Assembly (NCBI GenBank): GCA_966248875.1
Contig: CBINBI010000050.1
Location: 1 to 25,091 of the forward strand
Length of the DNA stretch: 25,091 bases
Direction: 5' to 3'
Source: Dokdonella_A sp966248875
GTDB lineage: Bacteria; Pseudomonadota; Gammaproteobacteria; Xanthomonadales; Rhodanobacteraceae
The notes beneath the pieces were generated by a model that saw only the letters and a program-made list of their open reading frames with translations, did no database searches and had not been told where the DNA came from. A program made the translations under genes and the position numbers. Below are positions 1-7,981 of this stretch, in pieces (position 1 is the stretch's first letter; each line of letters opens with the position of its first letter).

Positions 1-972
1 ATCGATTCGCTGGGCGAGCTCGGCTACGTCAAGTCCGTCGCCGATCTTTACAAGCTGACCCTGGACGATCTGCTTGAAATGAAGCGCCGCGCCGACGAGC
101 GCGACGGCACGACGCCCGAGACGGTGAAGGCCGGCAAGATCGCGACGAGGTGGGCCGAGAACCTCATCGAGGCGATCGAGCGCAGCCGCCGCACCACGCT
201 CGATCGTTTCCTCTACGCTCTCGGCATCACGCACGTCGGCGAGACGACGGCGAAGTCGCTCGCGACATGGTTCGGCGAGATCGCGCTGATCCGCCACCTG
301 CCGTGGCCGATCCTCAAGCTCGTGCCCGACATCGGCGGCGAAGTCGCGCGCGCGATCGACGCGTTCTTCCAGCAGGAAGGCAACCAGCGCGTCATCGACG
401 ATCTTCTGGCGCGCGGCGTCACTATCACCGATGCGCATCCGCCGTCGGCGAAGCTGCGGCGTTCGCTCGATCTCGCCCACGTCCTCGCCGCGCTCGAAGT
501 GCCGAGGCTCACCGAGAAGCGCGCCGCGCAGGTCGCGGCGGGATTTGATTCGCTGGCGGTGCTCGCGAAGGCGAAGCTGCCCGCGCTGCTCGAAACCGGG
601 CTCCCGCAGGAAACAGCCGAGGCGCTGCACGCGTTCACCGAGTCGACGGAAGGCCGCGCGCTGCTGCAGCGTTGCGCGAAGGCCATAGACGATCTGCGCG
701 ACGCGACGAAAGGCGTTGCGGAATCGGGGCCAGGTCCGCTCGAAGGACAGACCGTCGTCCTCACCGGCACGCTGTCCTCGCTGACGCGCGACGAGGCGCG
801 GGACAAGCTCGAAGCGCTCGGTGCGAAAGTGGCGGGCAGTGTGTCGAAGAAGACGAGCTTCGTCGTGGCGGGCGAGGCGGCCGGATCCAAGCTCGACAAG
901 GCGAGCGAGCTCGGCATCGATGTCTGGGACGAGGCGCGCCTGCTCGCGTTCCTGAGGAAGCACCATGCGTGA
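1..972 (+). CDS. ligA: NAD-dependent DNA ligase LigA, C-terminal part (5' end outside window)
   Basis: LigA seals nicks in duplex DNA using NAD+ and acts in replication and repair. The reading frame is open from base 1, so the adenylation and OB domains lie upstream of the window; what is visible is the helix-hairpin-helix region and the BRCT domain. HhH-type stretches include YALGITHVGETTAKSLA and VPDIGGEVARAI. The BRCT domain occupies the last 75 or so residues, from GPLEGQTVVLTGTLSS to WDEARLLAFL. Between LLEM and WAENLIEAIE there is a charged insertion of about 20 residues (KRRADERDGTTPETVKAGK) that most LigA proteins lack; I recall a similar segment in Xanthomonas LigA. The internal ATG at 79 is not the true start. 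The stop overlaps the epmA start by 8 bp, suggesting translational coupling. Confidence 0.96.
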   Translation: MDSLGELGYVKSVADLYKLTLDDLLEMKRRADERDGTTPETVKAGKIATRWAENLIEAIERSRRTTLDRFLYALGITHVGETTAKSLATWFGEIALIRHLPWPILKLVPDIGGEVARAIDAFFQQEGNQRVIDDLLARGVTITDAHPPSAKLRRSLDLAHVLAALEVPRLTEKRAAQVAAGFDSLAVLAKAKLPALLETGLPQETAEALHAFTESTEGRALLQRCAKAIDDLRDATKGVAESGPGPLEGQTVVLTGTLSSLTRDEARDKLEALGAKVAGSVSKKTSFVVAGEAAGSKLDKASELGIDVWDEARLLAFLRKHHA

Positions 973-1924
973 CGCGGCGACGCTGCGCCGCGCATTCGAG
1001 CTGCGCGCACGGCTCTACGCGCTGATCCGGCGCTTCTTCGCCGAGCGCGGCGTGCTCGAAGTCGAGACGCCGGTGCTGAGCGAGGCGGGCAATACGGAGC
1101 CGAACATCGAGAGCTTCTCGACCACGTTCGCGGGGCCGGCCGTGGCCGGCGCCCATGAGCGCTGGCTGCGCACCTCGCCCGAGCACGCATTGAAGCGCCT
1201 CCTGGCGGCCGGCCTCGGCGACTGCTTCGAGCTCGGCCGCGTGTTCCGCAACGGCGAGGCGGGGCGCCGCCACAATCCCGAGTTCACGATGCTCGAGTGG
1301 TATCGCGTCGGCTTCGATCATCGCCGCCTGATGCGCGAGACGGCCGAGCTCGTCGAGGCTGCGCTCGCGTTGTCGGGCCGGAGCGCCGAAGTCGTCGAGC
1401 TCAGCTACCGCGAGCTGTTCGCCCCGCTCGCGATCGATCCGCTTGCCGCGCCGGTCGAGGTGCTGCGTGCGCCACTGGACGCGTTCCGGATCGATCCGCG
1501 CGGGCTCTCGCGCGACGACTGGCTCGATCTTCTCGTCACGCATCGGTTGCAGCCGGCGTTCCCGCGCGATCGCATCACGCTGGTCTACGACTTTCCGGCT
1601 TCGCAATGCGCGCTCGCGAGGATCCGCAAAGGCGATCCACCCGTCGCCGAGCGCTTCGAGCTGTTCCTCGGCACGTACGAGCTCGCGAACGGCTATCACG
1701 AGCTGATCGACGCGGTCGAGCAGCGCGCGCGCTTCGAGCGCGACAATGCGCGCCGGCGCGCACGCGGTCAGCGCGAGGTGCCGGTCGACGAGCGCTTCCT
1801 CGCCGCCTTGCCGAACATGCCTGCCTGCGCCGGCGTGGCGCTCGGCATCGAACGGCTGCTCATGGTGCTGGCCGGCACCGACGACATCGCCGATGTCATC
1901 GCGCTTCCGTTCGCGGTGGCGTGA
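965..1924 (+). CDS. epmA: Elongation factor P--(R)-beta-lysine ligase EpmA (PoxA/GenX/YjeA)
   Basis: EpmA is a paralogue of the lysyl-tRNA synthetase catalytic core that attaches (R)-beta-lysine to a conserved lysine of elongation factor P, helping ribosomes through polyproline stretches. The 319 residues match the usual length of about 325 and lack the anticodon-binding domain of LysRS. Class II synthetase motifs are clear: VLEVETPVLSEAGNTEP near the N-terminus, RTSPEHALKRLL, motif 2 FELGRVFRNGEAGRRHNPEF with MLEWYR, and motif 3 GVALGIERLLMVLAG near the C-terminus. The ATG at 965 overlaps the ligA stop. The 3' end overlaps the end of the opposing histidine kinase gene by 29 bp (1896-1924). 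The EF-P gene and epmB are not in the window. The call is firm. Confidence 0.96.
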   Translation: MRDAATLRRAFELRARLYALIRRFFAERGVLEVETPVLSEAGNTEPNIESFSTTFAGPAVAGAHERWLRTSPEHALKRLLAAGLGDCFELGRVFRNGEAGRRHNPEFTMLEWYRVGFDHRRLMRETAELVEAALALSGRSAEVVELSYRELFAPLAIDPLAAPVEVLRAPLDAFRIDPRGLSRDDWLDLLVTHRLQPAFPRDRITLVYDFPASQCALARIRKGDPPVAERFELFLGTYELANGYHELIDAVEQRARFERDNARRRARGQREVPVDERFLAALPNMPACAGVALGIERLLMVLAGTDDIADVIALPFAVA

Positions 1925-3257
1925 GCGCGGCGCGCATCGGCAGGCGCAGACGTGCCACGCAACCCTGCGCATCGCGGCGGTTTTCGAGTGTCAACGAGCC
2001 GCCGTGCGCCTCGGCGATTTGCCGCGCGAGCACGAGTCCGATGCCGGAGCCGCCGCGTTTGGTGGTGAAGAACGGCACGAAGAGGTTTTCGCTCGGGGGC
2101 AGACCCGGCCCGCCGTCGACGATCTCGACCACGAGCCAGTCGCCCGTGCCGCGCCAGCGCAGCCGCACGTCGCCGCCGGTCGAGAGCGCCGCGTCGGCCG
2201 CGTTCTGGATCAGGTTGATCAGCGCCTGCGCGATCTGGTCGGCGTCGATGTCGAGGCGCACGGGCGGGCTCTCGTCGATGCGCACCGCGATACGCTGCTC
2301 GAGTCGCGCCGTGCGCCGCGCCAGCTCGTCGAACGCGATCTCCGCCGGATGTGGCGACGGAAGGCGCGCCAGGGCGGTGTAGCGCGCCATGAAGCGCGCG
2401 AGCGCCTCGGCGCGATCGCCGATGATGTCGAGCGCGCCGCCGGCGTCGTCGCGCCAGTCGCCGGGCAGCGGCTCGGTCGCGATCAGCTTGGCCAGCGTTG
2501 CCGCCATCGAGCGGATCGGCGCCAGCGAGTTGTTGATTTCGTGGCCGAGCACGCGCAGCAGGCGCTGCCAGGCCAGCCGTTCCTCCTCGCGCAAAGTGCG
2601 GCTGAGGTCGGTGATGACAAGGAGATCGTGCGGCCGGCCGCCTTCGCGGAAGCGCGCGCGGCGGACTTCCCAGCGCCCGCTGGCACCCGGAAACGAGCGT
2701 TCGACGAGGCGCGTGTCGGCGATGTCGAGCCAGTCGCTGAGGCCGAGCGCGGACGCCGGTCGCCCTTCGAGCACGGCGAAGTCCGCGCCGAGCAGGCGTT
2801 CGGCCGCGGGATTCGCGAGGCGCAGCCTCCGCGCGTCGTCGAATGCGATCACGGCGATATCGAGCGCCGCGATGACCTTGGCGAGCAGCGCGCTCTTCTC
2901 CTCGAAGGCCAGCCGCTGCTCGCGCAGGGTCTGCGACAGCGCGTTGATCTCGATGACGACCTCTCCGATCGCATCGCCGCGGCGCGCGCGCGAGCCCCGC
3001 AGACTGTAGTCGCCTTCGCGCAGCGCTTCGAGCAGGTTCGCGAGCGTGTTGAGCGGATAGACTGCGCGCCGCCGCACTGCGAAGGCGAGGCCGAGCGTGA
3101 TCAGCGCGACACAGCTCCAGGTGACCAACGCGTTCGAGATGGCGTCCGTCGCGAAATACAGCGCGACGAGCAGCGCGGCAAGGCCCGGCGCCGCCGCCAG
3201 CAGCGTGCCGGCCATCAGGCGCGTTTCGTAGTTCCAGCGGGAGGGATCGCCGCGCAT
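1896..3257 (-). CDS. NtrY-type membrane sensor histidine kinase of the ABC operon
   Basis: This 453-residue protein is the sensor partner of the response regulator encoded just upstream. Two hydrophobic segments (about residues 13-36 and 42-62) with almost no periplasmic loop anchor it, so any signal is probably sensed within or close to the membrane. A HAMP-like region (about 63-115) and a PAS-like region (about 120-215) follow. The H-box LGHEINNSLAPI places the phospho-accepting histidine at His239. The ATPase domain has the N-box NLIQNAADA, G1 DGGPG, F-box FVPFFTTK and G2 GGSGIGL, so the kinase looks intact. The start lies 43 bp after the regulator stop and has no strong Shine-Dalgarno sequence. 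The last 29 bp overlap the end of epmA on the other strand. The signal cannot be told from sequence. Confidence 0.92.
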   Translation of the reverse strand: MRGDPSRWNYETRLMAGTLLAAAPGLAALLVALYFATDAISNALVTWSCVALITLGLAFAVRRRAVYPLNTLANLLEALREGDYSLRGSRARRGDAIGEVVIEINALSQTLREQRLAFEEKSALLAKVIAALDIAVIAFDDARRLRLANPAAERLLGADFAVLEGRPASALGLSDWLDIADTRLVERSFPGASGRWEVRRARFREGGRPHDLLVITDLSRTLREEERLAWQRLLRVLGHEINNSLAPIRSMAATLAKLIATEPLPGDWRDDAGGALDIIGDRAEALARFMARYTALARLPSPHPAEIAFDELARRTARLEQRIAVRIDESPPVRLDIDADQIAQALINLIQNAADAALSTGGDVRLRWRGTGDWLVVEIVDGGPGLPPSENLFVPFFTTKRGGSGIGLVLARQIAEAHGGSLTLENRRDAQGCVARLRLPMRAALTPPRTEAR

Positions 3258-3300
3258 CGCCGGGATGGTAGCCGTTCGCGGCGCCGCGCGCGGGCGCCGG

Positions 3301-4686
3301 TCACTCGATGCCGTATTTCTCCATGCGCCGGTACAGCGACGGCCGGCTGAGCCCGAGCAGCGCCGCCGCGCGCTGGATGTTGCCGCCGGTGCGTTCCAGC
3401 GCCTGGCGCACGAGCTGCTGCTCGGCTTCCTCGACCGTCATCGATTCGCTCGCCGCGAGTGCGGCCGCGCCGGACAGCGCGTGCGTCGCCTCGGGCTTGA
3501 GGTTCAGCGCGGCCTCGTCGACCGTGTCGCCGTCGAGCATCAGCACGGCGCGTTCGATCACGTGCGAGAGCTCGCGCACGTTGCCCGGCCACACGTAGCC
3601 CTTCAGCGCGTGCAGGGCGGATGGCGCAAAACGCAGGCCGCCGCGTTGGTAGCGCCGCGCGAATTGCGCGAGAAACGACTCGGCGAGCAGCGCGATGTCC
3701 TCGTCGCGCTCGCGAAGCGGCGGCAGACGCAGCTCGACCGTGTTGAGCCGGAACAAAAGATCGCGCCGGAACGTGCCGCGCGCGACTTCAGCGGCAAGAT
3801 CGGCGTTGGTCGCCGAGATCAGGCGCACGTCGACCTTGATCGTGCGCGAGGAGCCGACGCGTTCGAGTTCGCCGTCCTCGAGCACGCGCAGGAGCTTGGG
3901 CTGCTGCGCAAGCGGAATGTTCGCGATCTCGTCGAGGAACAGGCTGCCGCCGTCGGCGAGCTCGAAGCGGCCGATGCGGTCGCTTTTCGCGTCGGTGAAT
4001 GCACCGCGCACGTGGCCGAACATTTCGGCTTCGAACACGGACTCCGGAATGCCGCCCATGTTGACCTTGACCAGCGGCTTGTCCGCGCGCGCCGAGCGCT
4101 CGTGCAGGCGGCGCGCGACGACGCCCTTGCCGGTGCCGTTCTCGCCGAGAATCAGCACGTTCGCGTCGGTCGGTGCGACGCGGTCGAGCTGCGCCAGCAC
4201 AGCCTTCATCGCCGGCGACTCGGCGATGAACAGATCCTCGCCCTCGTCGCGCAGGATTTCGTTCTCGCGCTTGAGGCGAGCCGCTTCGCCGCGAGAGCCG
4301 GCCAGCGCGAGCTGCGTGCGGATGACGCTCATCAGCCGCTGGTTGTCCCACGGCTTCTCGATGAAATCGCCCGCGCCGTGCCGCATCGCCTCGACGGCGA
4401 CGTCGATCGTGCCCCAGGCCGTCATGACGACGACAGGGAGATCCGCGTCGAGCTTCTTGATCTCGCGCAAGAGATCCAGCCCTTCGGTGCCCGAGGTGGT
4501 GTCGCGCGTGTAATTGAGATCGATCAGCGCCGCGTCGAAACGCTCCTTGTGCAAGGCGTCGAGCGCTGCGCGCGGCCCGTCGACGCAGGCCGCGTCGATA
4601 CCCTCGGCCTTGAGCAGCAGGCGCAGCGCCTCGCGGACCTCGCGTTGGTCATCGGCCACCAGAAGGCGTGCGCGCGTCGTTGCCAT
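3301..4686 (-). CDS. NtrC-family sigma-54-dependent response regulator of the ABC operon
   Basis: This 461-residue activator has the standard order receiver, AAA+ and Fis-type helix-turn-helix. The receiver has the acidic pair Asp12-Asp13, phospho-acceptor Asp56 in ALIDLNYT, and FIEKPW with the conserved lysine; the loop after Asp56 is longer than usual. The AAA+ domain has Walker A GENGTGKG (Lys187), the sigma-54 contact loop GAFTDA (residues 228-233, where the textbook motif is GAFTGA) and Walker B GGSLFLDEI. The C-terminal HTH is GNIQRAAALLGLSRPSLYRRMEKYG. It starts 36 bp after the second ATPase gene. A strong sigma-54 promoter element lies before the first gene of this operon, so it probably activates its own operon. 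The aspartate in the loop is worth noting but is a plausible natural variant. Confidence 0.94.
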   Translation of the reverse strand: MATTRARLLVADDQREVREALRLLLKAEGIDAACVDGPRAALDALHKERFDAALIDLNYTRDTTSGTEGLDLLREIKKLDADLPVVVMTAWGTIDVAVEAMRHGAGDFIEKPWDNQRLMSVIRTQLALAGSRGEAARLKRENEILRDEGEDLFIAESPAMKAVLAQLDRVAPTDANVLILGENGTGKGVVARRLHERSARADKPLVKVNMGGIPESVFEAEMFGHVRGAFTDAKSDRIGRFELADGGSLFLDEIANIPLAQQPKLLRVLEDGELERVGSSRTIKVDVRLISATNADLAAEVARGTFRRDLLFRLNTVELRLPPLRERDEDIALLAESFLAQFARRYQRGGLRFAPSALHALKGYVWPGNVRELSHVIERAVLMLDGDTVDEAALNLKPEATHALSGAAALAASESMTVEEAEQQLVRQALERTGGNIQRAAALLGLSRPSLYRRMEKYGIE

Positions 4687-4722
4687 GAATCCGGATTCGT
4701 CCTTGCTGCTCTGTCGACGCGA

Positions 4723-5403
4723 TTATGACGCGGTTTTTTCCAGCCAGCCGTCGAAGAGGCGCAGGATGCGACGCGCCTCATTGGCGTATTCCTCGTTGTG
4801 CGTGACCTGGACGATCGTCATGCCCTCGCGGTTCAACTCGTGCAGGAGGTCCATGATCATGCGTGCCTGGCTCGAATGCAGGGCGCCGGTCGGCTCGTCG
4901 GCGAGCAGCAGTGCGGGGCGCGTGATCACTGCGCGATAAACCGCGACGAGCTGCTGCTGGCCGCCCGAAAGCTGGCTCGGATAGAGATCCTTCTTGCCGA
5001 CGATGTTGAACCGGTCGAGCAGATCGCCGACGCGAGCCGCGCGCTCCTTTGCCGTCACGTCGCGATACTGGAGCGGCAGGTCGAGATTCTCCCAGACCTT
5101 GAGATCGTCGATCAGATGGTAGTGCTGAAAGATGAACGCGACCTTGTCGCGCTGCAGCTTCTGGCGCTGCTTCGCGTCGAGCTTTTCCACCGCGACGCCG
5201 TCCAGCTCGTAGTGCCCGCGCCAGTCGTGGTCCATCAGGCCGAGCACGTTGAGCAGCGAGCTTTTGCCCGCACCGCTCGGACCCATGATGCTGACGAATT
5301 CGCCGCGCGCGATGTCGAGACTGATCTGTCGCAGCACGAAGACGCGCGATCCGGCGAGGGGATACGAGCGTTCGACGTCGGCGAGGCGGACCAGCGGATC
5401 CAT
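4723..5403 (-). CDS. ABC transporter ATPase (LolD/MacB-type), second ATPase of the operon
   Basis: This nucleotide-binding protein of about 226 residues energises a MacB/FtsX-type permease. Walker A is GPSGAGKS, the Q-loop is FQHYHL, the signature is LSGGQQQ, Walker B is LLLADEPTG and the H-loop is THNEEYAN. The residue after GAL in the D-loop is His (GALHSSQ) instead of the usual Asp, and the helix after the signature reads LVAVYRAVI rather than RVAIARALV; I recall related ATPases with LHS at this place, so this looks like a subfamily trait. I place the start at the ATG at 5401-5403, preceded at good spacing by AAGGAGGAA. The longer frame to 5424 adds seven residues encoded by this ribosome-binding site. 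The reductive third-permease ORF ends just upstream. Confidence 0.93.
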   Translation of the reverse strand: MDPLVRLADVERSYPLAGSRVFVLRQISLDIARGEFVSIMGPSGAGKSSLLNVLGLMDHDWRGHYELDGVAVEKLDAKQRQKLQRDKVAFIFQHYHLIDDLKVWENLDLPLQYRDVTAKERAARVGDLLDRFNIVGKKDLYPSQLSGGQQQLVAVYRAVITRPALLLADEPTGALHSSQARMIMDLLHELNREGMTIVQVTHNEEYANEARRILRLFDGWLEKTAS

Positions 5404-5420
5404 CAGGGGTTCCTCCTTGA

Positions 5421-5495
5421 TCATTCGTGGCGAAGCGCGACCGCGGGATCGACGCCGGGCGCGCGGCGCAGGCGCCGCAGAGTGTCGAGCATCAT
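5421..5495 (-). pseudogene. 24-codon ORF resembling an ADOP permease reduced to its two ends
   Basis: Between the second permease and the second ATPase is a small frame that starts with tandem ATGs (5495 and 5492) and stops at 5421. It begins MMLDTLRRLRR, like the N-terminus of the neighbouring permease (MLDSVIQDLRY), and ends VDPAVALRHE, like the C-terminal tail of the MacB/ADOP family (neighbour: APVEALRYE). About 800 central codons would have been lost, leaving start and stop in frame. It lies 19 bp after the preceding gene, and its stop overlaps an ATG (ATGA) just before the Shine-Dalgarno sequence of the next ATPase. It may be a deletion scar, or a short frame kept to couple translation. 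Function as a transporter is impossible. Confidence 0.6.
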
Positions 5496-5514
5496 GAGTC
5501 GGCCTGGATACGGA

Positions 5515-7971
5515 TCATTCGTAACGCAGCGCTTCGACCGGCGCCGTCCTCGCGGCGCGTCGCGCCGGCAGCCAGCAGGCGGCGAGGGCAACCGCGGCGA
5601 GCACGACCATGACCGTCGCGAGGCTCGCCGGATCGATGGCGCCGACGCCGAACAACTGACTGCGCAGCACGAAGCCCAGCGCGATGGCGCCGACGACGCC
5701 GATACCGAGGCCGATCGCGAGCAGCCGTGCGCCGTCGGCCAGCACCTGGCGGCGGATGCGCATCGCGTCGGCACCGATCGCCATGCGCACGCCGAACTCG
5801 CCGGTGCGCTGCGCGACCGCGAAGGCGAGCACGCCATAGATGCCGATCGCGGCCAGCACGAGCGCGAGCGCCGCGAACGCGCCGATCAGCTGCATCGGCA
5901 CGCGACGCCCCGTCAGCGAGAGCTGCACGCGCTGGTCGAGCGTCATGACTTCGTAGAGCGGCTGGTCCGGATCAATGGCTCGGATCGCCGCGCGCAGCGG
6001 CTCGGCGAGCGTGCCTGGCGCGACGGTGGTGCGCAGCACGAGCGCCACGGTGTCATCAGGCATCTGGCCGTAATTGAGGTAATAGCTTTCCTGAGTGACG
6101 TCCTCGCCGAGATCGGCATTCTTGATCGTGCCGACGACGCCGACGATCGTGAAGCGGCGATCGGTGAAACCGGGACGCTCCAGGTCGAGCACGTGTCCGA
6201 TCGCGTCGCCGTTCGGAAAACGCTTCTTCGCGAACAGCTCGTCGATGACGGCGACCTTGTTGGCGCTGGACCAGTCCGCGCGCTCGAACGTGCGCCCCTG
6301 GCGCAGCGGGATGCCCATGGCCTTGAAGTAGCCGTCGTCGACCGTGCGCTGGAACGCGTGCGGCGTGGCGTCGTTGTCCGTGATGCCGACGATGCGGTAG
6401 CTCGAGCCGGCGACGTTGCCGGACAGCGGCTTCGCGTCGGTGACGCCGGCCGCGCTCACGCCTGGCAGGTTGCGCGCGGCCTCGAGATAGCGCGCCATGA
6501 TCGCCGCGCGCGCGGCAGGGTCGGGATATTTCGCCGGCGACAGCGCGACGGCTGCCGTGAGCACCCCGCGGCTGTCGAAGCCGGGACTTTCCTGCGCGAC
6601 CTTGGCGAAGCTGCGGACCAGCAGGCCTGCGCTCGCGAGCAGCGCTACGGCGAGCGCGATCTGGACGACGACCAGCGTGCTGCGCAGCGCGCGCGCCTGC
6701 CGGCCGCCGCCGCCGAGGCGGCCGGCTTCGCGCAGCACCTGCTGCGGCCGCACCAGGCCCGACGAAAGCACGGGCGCAAGGCCGAAGAGCAGCCCGGCGG
6801 CGACGGCGATACCAAGCGTGAAAGCGAGCACGCGAAGATCGAGGCCGAGCGAGACCCAGTCCGGCAGCAGACCGGAGAGGCCGACCAGGCGCTGACCCAG
6901 CGCGGCGATGCCGATGCCGAGCGCTGCGCCGGCCAGCGCGAGCAGCACGGCCTCGATCAGAAGCTGGCGCACGACGCGACCACGGCTCGCGCCGAGCGCG
7001 GTGCGCACGGAAAGCTCCTTCTGCCGCGACGAGTGCCGTGTCAGCAGTAGGTTGGCGATGTTGGCGCAGGCGATCAGCAGCACGCAGCCCACGGCGAGCT
7101 GCAGCAGGATCAGCATGCGCGTGTTCTCGCCGGCCAGCAGCGTGCGCAGCGGGCGCACGTTGACGGTGAAGCCCGCCGTTTTCATGAATTGGGCGAACTG
7201 CGCGCCGTCGCCGCCGATCGTGCCGATGCGGTCGAGATTGCGGCGGATGACGAGATCGCACTGCGCCTTGACGTCGGCCAGCGTCGCGGCGGGCGCGAGC
7301 CGCGCGATGCTGGTCGAAAATTCGTAGCCGCGCTGGTCGTCGGCCTTCTGCGCCGCAGTGAATGCGAACGGCACGTAGAACGCCGTTTCACGGTCGGGAA
7401 ACATGAAGCCGCGCGGCATCACGCCGATCACGCGGTAGCTTTCGCCGTTGAGGCGCAGATCGCGGCCGATGATCGACGGATCGGCATTGAAGCGGTTGCG
7501 CCAGATCGCATCGCCCAGCACGACGACGCGGTCGGTACCGGGCTGTGCCTCGTCCTCGGTGAACGTGCGGCCGAGCGCTGCGCCGACGCCGAGCGTCGAG
7601 AACAGCGACGGCGTGGCGCGCAGACCGCGCACGCGCTCGGGCGCGCCATCGAGCGCGAGATTGAAGTTCTCGTTGGTGTAGAGCGCACTGTCCTCGATGG
7701 CGGGCACTCCGGTGCGGCGGTCGAGGTAGTCCGGAATCGAGGCACCGGTCGCGTCGAGCCCCATGCCGACGTAGCGGTTCTCGATGTCGATGAGGCGGGC
7801 GTCCTCGCGATAGGGCAGCGGCGAGAGGTAGACGCCGTCGATCAGGCTGAACACGAGCGTGTTCGCGCCGATCGCGAGCGCAAGCGTCAGCAGCGCCGCG
7901 ATCGCGAACGCCGGCCGCGCACTCAGCGAGCGAAGGCCGTAGCGCAGATCCTGGATCACACTGTCGAGCAT
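5515..7971 (-). CDS. ADOP-family (duplicated MacB/FtsX) ABC transporter permease 2
   Basis: This 818-residue inner-membrane permease has the architecture of the duplicated permeases first noted in Acidobacteria: an N-terminal helix (about 22-45), a large periplasmic MacB_PCD-type domain containing GVMPRGFMFPDRE, a first FtsX-type core (about 285-400, with VGCVLLIACANIANLLLTR and ELSVRTALGASRGRVVRQLL), then a second periplasmic and FtsX unit (about 430-818, with FGVRMAIGADAMRIRRQVL). It ends PARRAARTAPVEALRYE, the usual family tail. A GGAG element lies 8 bases before the ATG and only 10 bp separate it from the previous permease. With the adaptor and ATPases it probably exports a hydrophobic molecule or peptide, or extracts one from the membrane; the substrate is unknown. 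Confidence 0.93.
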   Translation of the reverse strand: MLDSVIQDLRYGLRSLSARPAFAIAALLTLALAIGANTLVFSLIDGVYLSPLPYREDARLIDIENRYVGMGLDATGASIPDYLDRRTGVPAIEDSALYTNENFNLALDGAPERVRGLRATPSLFSTLGVGAALGRTFTEDEAQPGTDRVVVLGDAIWRNRFNADPSIIGRDLRLNGESYRVIGVMPRGFMFPDRETAFYVPFAFTAAQKADDQRGYEFSTSIARLAPAATLADVKAQCDLVIRRNLDRIGTIGGDGAQFAQFMKTAGFTVNVRPLRTLLAGENTRMLILLQLAVGCVLLIACANIANLLLTRHSSRQKELSVRTALGASRGRVVRQLLIEAVLLALAGAALGIGIAALGQRLVGLSGLLPDWVSLGLDLRVLAFTLGIAVAAGLLFGLAPVLSSGLVRPQQVLREAGRLGGGGRQARALRSTLVVVQIALAVALLASAGLLVRSFAKVAQESPGFDSRGVLTAAVALSPAKYPDPAARAAIMARYLEAARNLPGVSAAGVTDAKPLSGNVAGSSYRIVGITDNDATPHAFQRTVDDGYFKAMGIPLRQGRTFERADWSSANKVAVIDELFAKKRFPNGDAIGHVLDLERPGFTDRRFTIVGVVGTIKNADLGEDVTQESYYLNYGQMPDDTVALVLRTTVAPGTLAEPLRAAIRAIDPDQPLYEVMTLDQRVQLSLTGRRVPMQLIGAFAALALVLAAIGIYGVLAFAVAQRTGEFGVRMAIGADAMRIRRQVLADGARLLAIGLGIGVVGAIALGFVLRSQLFGVGAIDPASLATVMVVLAAVALAACWLPARRAARTAPVEALRYE

Positions 7972-7981
7972 CTGGAATCTC

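Noticed and set aside
761..1972. A 403-codon open frame on the minus strand across epmA
   Set aside because: epmA on the + strand has all class II synthetase motifs; the antisense frame has none.
4798..7050. A 750-codon open frame on the + strand across the ATPase and permease genes
   Set aside because: It lies antisense to well-supported ABC genes, consists mostly of Arg, Ala, Asp and Glu without any family motif, and is the expected mirror frame of GC-rich coding DNA.
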